Below are positions 56,697-64,000 of a stretch of 64,000 nucleotides of DNA, piece by piece. A model generated the notes under the pieces. That model was not told where the DNA came from. It worked only from the letters and a program-made list of their open reading frames with translations, and searched no databases. The position numbers and the translations under genes are program-made. Origin of the DNA: Diatrype stigma (lineage: Eukaryota > Ascomycota > Sordariomycetes > Xylariales > Diatrypaceae); NCBI GenBank assembly GCA_022225965.2, contig JAKJXP020000033.1:62001-126000 (forward strand), given 5' to 3'. Positions within the stretch are counted from its first letter, which is position 1. Each line of letters opens with the position of its first letter.

Positions 56697-59600
56697 CTAT
56701 ACCACGCCCGCCCGCCTCGCACCCCCAGCTGCCATCGCACCAGGGGCAGGAGCAGGGGCACCAGAACCAGCACCAGCACCAGCACCAGCCGCAACATCCG
56801 CCTTGAACCCCCCGCTGCGCACCCACTCCATGATCTCGAACCCGAGCCTCCGCTCGAGCTTCTCGTCCATGCCTCCTCCCCCTTCCCCGTCATCCATCAC
56901 GCGCAGCACCAGAACGCTGTGCTCGGCGTTGGCAAATTCGACCGTTGTGGTGTTCTGCTGCTGCTGCTGCTGCCCCCGCGATTCGTCGTCGTTGGCCGTC
57001 GCTGCGGTGCTAGTCACTTGCTTGACGTAGACCGTCAGGTCGGCGCCCACGATGCCGCGCCACAGCGTCGCCACCCACCGCCAGTGGTCGTCGGCCCGGT
57101 ACGCGTCGTTGATGGGCAGCGCGCCCGACCACTTGTCTGACGCTGTTAGGCTGTACCCGTCGGATACGACGGCGACGGGGAGCAGCTTTTGGTCCGGATG
57201 CGCTTGGGCTTGAGCGTGAGAGTGAGAGTGAGAGTGAGTGTATGGAGGAGGAGGATTTGCTGCAGTCGAATCCCCTCCGTTTTCCGCCTTAGGGCCCGCA
57301 GCATCCTTGTCTTTGGCAGCACTACTCGTACTGTAGGTAGCAGCAGTAGAAGAAGTGTCAGTGTTAGACGGGTGCGTCGTCATGTACTTGACGAGTTCGC
57401 CGGACGTCTTATGCCATTTCAGCATCCTGGCCATGTATTTCGCTATCGGGGATATAAACCCTTCTCCAGCATCATCCCCGGTCTCCTTCCTCTTCTCGTT
57501 GCTGCTACTACTTATATCTGTTCCCTTTCCTTCTTCGGCTGGGTTCGACTCTTCGTTCTCGGACCAAACCTTGACAGCGCATTCACCCGAAATAGACAGC
57601 GCCTTCTTAATAACAGTGGTCACCTCCTTCAACATGGATGGTGCGGTTCCCTCGACTACAATAAGAGGCCCTCTCGCCTCGGAGCCAGTTGATCTCAACG
57701 GCGGGCTGATCGCCCTCAGTATATCCAACTTTCCAAGGAATGACCATCGCAGACTCATTCGCGGCGACTGGAGTGACTGCTGTTGTTGCTGATGCTGCTG
57801 CTGTTGTTGATGCTGCTGTAGTTGTTGCTGTTGTGCTTGGTAAGCATGGTGGTGCTGTTGTGACCGAGAAGTCAGCAGACCACCTCCCATGATACCCAGA
57901 CCGACAGCCTGTTGCTGAGGCGTCATCGACTCTGCCGGTGCCGACATCACTTGTCCCGGTCCCATCGCTGCTGCATTCATAGCTTCTGCGCTCGCCATAG
58001 GCGGCGTGTTTGGAAGCTGGCTCTGTAACGGCGGTAACCGGAGCGACTCGTCAAACCCGGCATTCACCCGGCTAGGCGTAGGTGGGTGGTATGATACGGA
58101 TGTCCGTTGAGGCGGAGGAGGCTGCATGTGTGGATGGCCGTAGGTTTGCTGTTGTGGATACTGGTGATATTGTTGTGGATGGGGAGAGTATTGGTGATGG
58201 GCCTGGATGCCCCCGCTGCTCGACGGTCGATACTGTTGGTGCATTCTCGGCAGCGGTCCAGTAGGTGGACCGTTACTTCCACTAAAAGATGGGCGCGAGA
58301 ACCGATCCGCCGGGACATAACCAGGAGGCGGCGACGCAGGTGTGTAAGTGCCAGGACCATTATAGCGGCGCCGCTTAGGAGCACCGCCCATTGCCGGGGA
58401 CATCTGCCCCGCCGCTCCGTACTCTTCTTCGATATCCCGCAGGTGCGGCTGCGTGTACCTTCGGCCCTGCCCATCCGTCGACAACATGCTGGCTGTTGAG
58501 CCGCGGCGATAATACGGCGGCATTCCATTCGGGTGATGGTAACTGTCTACCCCGGCTGCCGCAGCCGCCTCGACAATGCGGGCGTTGGTTGGGTTGAGAA
58601 GCGGATTTGCACTACCATTCGGATGGCCATATGGAGGCGGTGGCAGGCCAGCGCTACTGCCGCCACCACCGCCCGACCTCGCCGATACGGGGGTCATCGC
58701 CCCAGCAGCCGCCGCGGCCGCAAATGGCGTCGACGGCGTGCGCGGGGTCGCGATGTACCGCCCGCCGCACTTGAGACAGCGGCCGGGGTCCTCGCCGTTC
58801 GCCGACACCGGCCTATTGGCGCCGTTGCCGTTAGCACCGCCGGTATTATTGGCGGCGGCGGCGGAGGCCTTGTTGCCGCCCCGCCGCGGCTGGTACCGGT
58901 AGTCCGGGAATTGGTGACGGTGGCGGACCTTCTCCTCCTCGGCAAGCCGCTTCCAGCTGGCCTTAACTTCCTCGGCCTGCTCGCGCCAGCGCTCGCCGAT
59001 CAGCTTCGAGATCTCGGGGTTCGCGAGCCCCGGGTGCTCCGCCGCCACCTGGGCCTGGTGGTGCTGGCGGTAGAGGATGAAGGCTGTTCGTTGTTGGAAT
59101 TGAAACACAAATGTCAGTCAAACTGATAGTCTCACGAGGTGGCTTGTTCTTTACGTGAGCTTGGACAGGCAATAGCGAATGGGAGGGGGGGTTACAAGTG
59201 CAGGACTATGACCAAAATGGAAGAAAGAAACGGAAGGGCAGCAAGGTTCTCTTCGCAGATGAAAGAATAAAATGAGAAAGAAAGGAAAGGTAGGTTGGTA
59301 AGTGTTGGAACTGAATACAAGGCTCGCCAGGGAACCAAGGATCTCAGTTCATCCTTCCCGAGATGTGTCTTGCATCCTCTTCCCCTTTTTCTTCTCCTCT
59401 TTGGTCTCGAACCCCTTTCATTATACATCCTCTTTGGGCCGAGACACAAAGACCCACTCCACTATCCATCCTCCCGTCCGAGATTTCCATAAGTCTCGGA
59501 GCGAGCTGTGTACTAGGTACACACGCATTATCCCGTGGACCCCTGTTCCCGTTTTCTTTCTATCCTTTATTTTCTTTTACTTTTCTCTCCTTTTCACCTA

Positions 59601-61193
59601 TCTCCTTCTTCCCAGTATTTACCTTGATCCATGCGAGCCAAGAAAGGGGGTGAGTAGTTACGAATGAGAGACGCGGCACAACGTCAAATGGGAGAGAAAT
59701 AGGGGTATGTATATATTTTGATATGAGACGGACGAACAAGTGTTCAGAGAAATGAATCAATCCAATGCAATTCAGGGGTAAAGGAAATATCGAGCGAAAT
59801 GAGACCGAGAATCAGTAGGAAATCGAAGTTCGAAGAGACTCAACAGGTACCTAAGTAGGTAGGTAAACTCACCATTTCTTGGCCTCGGCACCTTCGGCGC
59901 CTTCGTGCACAGGCATATCAGCTCCTTCCCGGGCCCACCCAGGTTCAAGCTCCCCGCCGATCCCAACGGCGCCGGTACTACCGCCCCGGTCCCCGTCGTC
60001 GCATCAGGGTGAGGGGGAGGCGCCCAGACCGCATCGCCGTTATTGCTGTTGTCGTGCTCGTCGTACGCTTCCGTCCGCCGCCGCTTCGCCGATTCCGGCA
60101 TCTCGGTCGTCGGCGAGGGAGACCCTCCTCTCCCTGCCTCTGCTGCGGCTGTGTCGCGTTTCCGCCGCTGGCCTCTGACGGGGGCCGGCGCCGTGTCGGC
60201 GTCGGCGTCAGCGTCGGCATCGGCATCGTCGTCGTGACGTTTGTCGTGGTGTTCATGGCGGTCTTTCTTGTCACCAGCACCACCAAGATCATCGTCGTCG
60301 TCGTCGACATCATCTTTTCCGTCATCCTCGCCATGTTGCTTTCTCTTCTTACCGCTAGACGATGACGGTGGCCTTCCGGTTGAAATCGGTAACGGTCGAT
60401 GAGGAGGTGGATGTGACTGCTGTTGTTGTAGCGGCTGTGGGGCGGTGGCATATGGGTACGGGTGGTACGGGTATGGACCGTTGTGTAGTGACTGCGACTG
60501 CGGTTGTGGCGTGTAGGAAGGCGGCGGTGGGTTGTACTCCTGCCGGTGCCGCTGGCCGGAGGTAGAGGAATAGGGGGGTGGCGGCGGCAGCAGCGGCGTA
60601 CTGCCGCTGTTGGCCCCGTCGATGGTCCGGATCGTCGACGCGGACGATGAGCGTGTCAGGATCGGTGTCGGTCTTCTCCCCGTCCCCGTTACGGCCCCTC
60701 TACTGTTATCCCCTGCTGCTGCCGGTGCAGCTATTCCGGTCGTCGTCGCCGGCCTTGTGGTATATGGTGGTGGTGGTGGTAGAGTGGCCGATAGGGGAGC
60801 CGGGGCCGGTGGCGGTTGTGGTGTAGACTGCTGCTTCTCCCCTCTACTCCGTGTCCTGTCATCGCCATTGGGGCCTGACTGGTATTGGTGGTGGTGGTCA
60901 TGGCTGTTTGCTGTGACAAGAGCGAAATCGTGCGAGCTTGTCGACAGCAGATCCGGTGGCGGTGGTCGGTTGTTCACCAAAGCTCGGCTCTGGGCCGTGT
61001 ATGGTGGGGGGGACGATGCCGGGACGGACGAAGCGTTGTCGTTGCTGCTCGTGCTTGCCCGGTTCGGGGTATATGGATCATCATCGTGGTAATTATGGGT
61101 GTTGGTGCTCTCCCCATTGGCATGGTGCTCGCCGTTACTATTGCCGTTGCCATTGCCATTGCCATTTCCATTGCTGCTAGCACCCTCGGTCAT
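56697..61193 (-). CDS. large HMG-box transcription regulator
   Basis: Exon 1 (61193..59873) and exon 2 (59083..56697) are joined by a long 789-nt intron (GTGAGT...GAACAG) that splits the HMG box itself; the join reads KVPRPRN-AFILYRQHH. Product 1235 residues. Residues 1-420 are low-complexity: Gly-Asn repeats, Pro/Tyr-rich and Asp/His-rich tracts. The HMG box spans about 434-504 (RPRNAFILYRQHHQAQVAAE ... ISKLIGERWR ... EEEKVRHRHQFPDYRYQPRR), of the MATA/SOX sequence-specific type. A CLKCGGRYIATPRTP motif follows at 543-557, then a PKRRRYN nuclear signal, a polyQ tract (857-876), and a conserved C-terminal domain from about 885 (RWSFLGKLDILRAISPPL). Such proteins regulate mating and sexual development in related fungi; a specific target here is not known. 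Confidence 0.87.
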
Positions 61194-64000
61194 GGTCGGT
61201 GGTTGGCCGCGATGAGGATCATGGGCAATCAGAGGCCGAAATTACAGGCTGGGAAGAAAAGGGAAGGGGTCTGTTTTTGTCAACCAGATATACAGATAAG
61301 AGGTGCTTCCCTGCTTGCTGTTCTAGTGATACAATCAATTGATGAGAGGAATTCACACCCAGTTCAGCTCAGGGGGTATCGCTTTCTATGCAGCTATCAG
61401 CCTGGCTGACTAGTATCCGCCTGGCTTCGTGAATGAATGGATTATGGGAGAGGCTTCAACTCGGTTCGATTATATTCAGTCGGGGCCTTTCAAGGGGCTT
61501 GGTTTGCAACTCGACTGGAGATGGACAACAACGACGACGGCTATGATAGGGGGCAGAGCCCAAAGTGCTGCTCCGACTTTGTGGTTTGTTTTGTGGCTGT
61601 GGGTATTATTCTCCTATACTCTCATACGTCTCTATGTTCTCTTCTGTATATGTGTTTGTATGTACGTACGACTGTATGTATGTATGGGATGAGAGACATG
61701 GATGGGGGAGGGAAGGGGCAAGAGGAAGAATAGGATTATGATTACTATGGGTAGGAATGGGGATGGTTGATGATCGACGATGTTGGTGAATGGCAATGAG
61801 GTAGTAAGTGTATGTGTGTGTGTGAATGGGCGGGAATGAAGGTTTGAGAGACAACAGACAGACAGAGGAGCCACTGGGGAAACCAAGGGCTTGTTTGGTA
61901 TTGGTATTGTTCCCCTTCTTCTTTGGGGAAAGAAGAGGTTTCGCTTTATCTTGTTCTTTGTGAGAGCCGGGCCCTTTCTATGCTGCCCATTCATCGTCTG
62001 GGCAGACAATGACGCCCTAGCGGCGTTTTTGAGCTCGTCTCCTCTGCCCCTTCTTCCTGTCTCTCTTTCTTCTCTTTCTTTATTTCTTGCCTCCCTTTCT
62101 CTCTTTCTGTCTTTCTTTGGTCTCTTCCTTGTTTTCTCTGTTTGTCTGTCTAACTGACGGACCAGATGACGACTGACGAGGCGGAAGGAGGTGACAGGTC
62201 GATGGGTGGGCGAAACAAACGAACGAATGAATGCCCTTATGCCCCGGTGGTGAGACAGAGAAACATCCACGGGGATAGGAGCATGGATAGGGGTGGCTTG
62301 GGATGTCTTCCCTCCAACTGCTCCAACACATACATGGCTTTCGTTGACATCTCTCTATACAGTCTCGCTGGTGCTTGGTCTACGCATATACTGGCATACC
62401 GACGGATGCCTACGTGCCAACCAACCTTCACCTAAGGTATCTAGTTAGTTGTACGCCTACCAACCTACCTAGTAATATTTACCTCCAAATGCCCCCTTTC
62501 CAGCTTTCTTGATACCAATGCAGCTCCGTTGGGTCCATCGTGCACGCAATGGGGAAGCCCAGCTAGACCTGTAGAGACAGGTAGGTAAGTATATAGCTAG
62601 GTAGCTAGCTATGTAGGCAAGTAAACAAATATCCAGACATATGAAGCCAACAGACTTTCAAGCATGCAAGCATATAGACGTATACATATGTACAGACATG
62701 CATACAGATCTATGTAACTTACCTGCATACATGCCTTCACCACATACCATCACTACATACCAACCATACGCCAGGACCAACTGGTAGAACCCCATAGCCT
62801 TACCAGAACAGAACAGGGCAGACGGACGGATCCCCCACTGGGAAGAGGTGGGTTAGTGGTAGTACAGGTTCGAAAAGAGGTCACATATCTACGTTTGGAG
62901 ATCAACAGCCTTCAGGCCTGGCTGGTTTGCCCAGCCCATGGTGCACGCATATGTGGATAGGTGGATGGATAGGTGGATGTGCGGTCGTGTGGCGTGTGTA
63001 AGTGCAAGTGTATGTGTGTGTATGTCTCGGGAATATACCGAATAGTTAGCTCGTGCTCTTCACCCCTTCCCCCTCCCCCACATCCTCATCCCAGTTCGTC
63101 TGTAGCTGTTGCAGATTTCCAAACGTCACCTAGGTCCCTGGTAAGCAGATAGGTGTCTAGCTGGGAGCTGGGGGAAGGAGGGGCGTGGCGGATTTCTTTG
63201 TTCTGGGAAACTTGGCGTTTGCGAGCTTGTTGGTCCTCTTCAGTCTATGCGTTCCTTTCTCCCTTTTCCCCTTGTTTTCCCTAGTAAGCCCTTTTCCGTT
63301 CCCAGAAATCCCCACGTGCTCCATAATGCCCATCGCTCAATCCATTCTTTGGCATAATACGTCTTGTTGGATGTTGGTAGGGCGGTAACCACTGCGTCGG
63401 TGTGCATGCGTATCTTTATACATGTGTAATACGGACAGACGGTGGTTTGGGAGATGCCGGGGTCGCTGCGGAATAGGCTGGGGGCGGCATATGAGATATG
63501 AGCAGAGGCATGGAGAGATGTGATGAGTATAGAGTGTAGTAGGTAGGTCTAGGAGTGAGACAGGATTCCCATTGGCACGTGGCAGGGGCTAACTAACTAT
63601 ATCTACATGTCAGAATAATTAAACTATTCAGTCTCATCTGACGGACCAAACGAAGGGTGTCCCGAGATCGTGGAAGCAGGGATTACACAAGGTTACCTAC
63701 TTACTTACCTTTCATCACCAACATCATGCGGCTCATTTCTAGGTGAACACTTACACGAACCAACCAAGGTGTCTACTGCGAATACTTCCCTGGCCTTCAT
63801 CTAAAGATGTTCTGGGTACAGTAACAGCTAGGGCACGAATATCGAATTCAATAGCCATATAGATATGGATTCCTGAGAGGTTGTATGTATTGTCTACCTA
63901 CTGCTAAGGTGAAATAGGTGTGCACCGGAATGTAGACATCTCCTGTCCTAACTTCATCTGGCTGGAATGGGCAAACGTGGGACGCCCAAGTAACCCCCTG
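61194..64000. other. upstream non-coding region of the HMG-box gene
   Basis: No gene recognised in 2.8 kb. It holds CTTT-rich pyrimidine tracts (62040-62150), GTAT microsatellites (61655-61690), GTGT runs (61808-61824, 63000-63025) and numerous TAGGTA/ACCTAC motifs (62430-62620, 63540). Its length and motif content fit a long fungal developmental-regulator promoter and leader, but no single element can be assigned. Confidence 0.5.

Noticed and set aside
61632..62270. 212-codon minus-strand frame
   Set aside because: Composed of CTTT and CACA tracts (Arg/Lys/Glu and Thr/His repeats) upstream of the HMG gene.

Overview
This window is nuclear DNA of a filamentous ascomycete (Pezizomycotina, most likely a sordariomycete). 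The evidence is short spliceosomal introns (45 to about 135 nt, mostly GTRAGT...YAG; one of roughly 790 nt), CCCTAA telomere-type repeats, an AT-rich block that looks damaged by repeat-induced point mutation (RIP), and protein families typical of this group. Exon boundaries were worked out by hand from reading frame and splice signals. All family calls are from recognition, not from a database search.

Layout. 0-9.2 kb: start of a secreted protein (minus strand, cut by the window edge), a decayed FMN-dependent (luciferase-like) monooxygenase, a four-exon secreted endonuclease/exonuclease/phosphatase-fold protein, a small J-domain gene without an ATG, and the Sok1/TCP11-type gene. 9.2-21 kb: a gene desert with microsatellites, one PIF/Harbinger-like miniature element with TAA target duplications, and a 515-bp element with 51-bp perfect inverted repeats that carries telomeric repeats. 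21-21.6 kb: TAF13.

23-48 kb is an accessory island. It holds a fusion of a STAND-type fungal N-terminal domain with a Ras-like GTPase, an F-box protein, two related CYP7-like P450s (one with an in-frame TAG), a third unrelated P450 (frame broken at the heme region), an 819-residue membrane protein, a 4-kb RIP-damaged tandem repeat block with a fresh 211-bp insertion, a 68-residue secreted peptide with knottin/cyclotide-like cysteine spacing, and a fungal-specific conserved protein. No polyketide synthase, NRPS or terpene synthase is present, so this is not a complete classical biosynthetic cluster.

49-61 kb returns to conserved genes: SRP19/Sec65, the dynactin p150-Glued subunit and a very large low-complexity HMG-box regulator. 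61-64 kb is upstream non-coding DNA.

The best candidates for something undescribed are the STAND-N/Ras fusion, the cyclotide-spaced peptide, the telomere-repeat-carrying inverted-repeat element, and the P450 whose only visible defect is a TAG codon.
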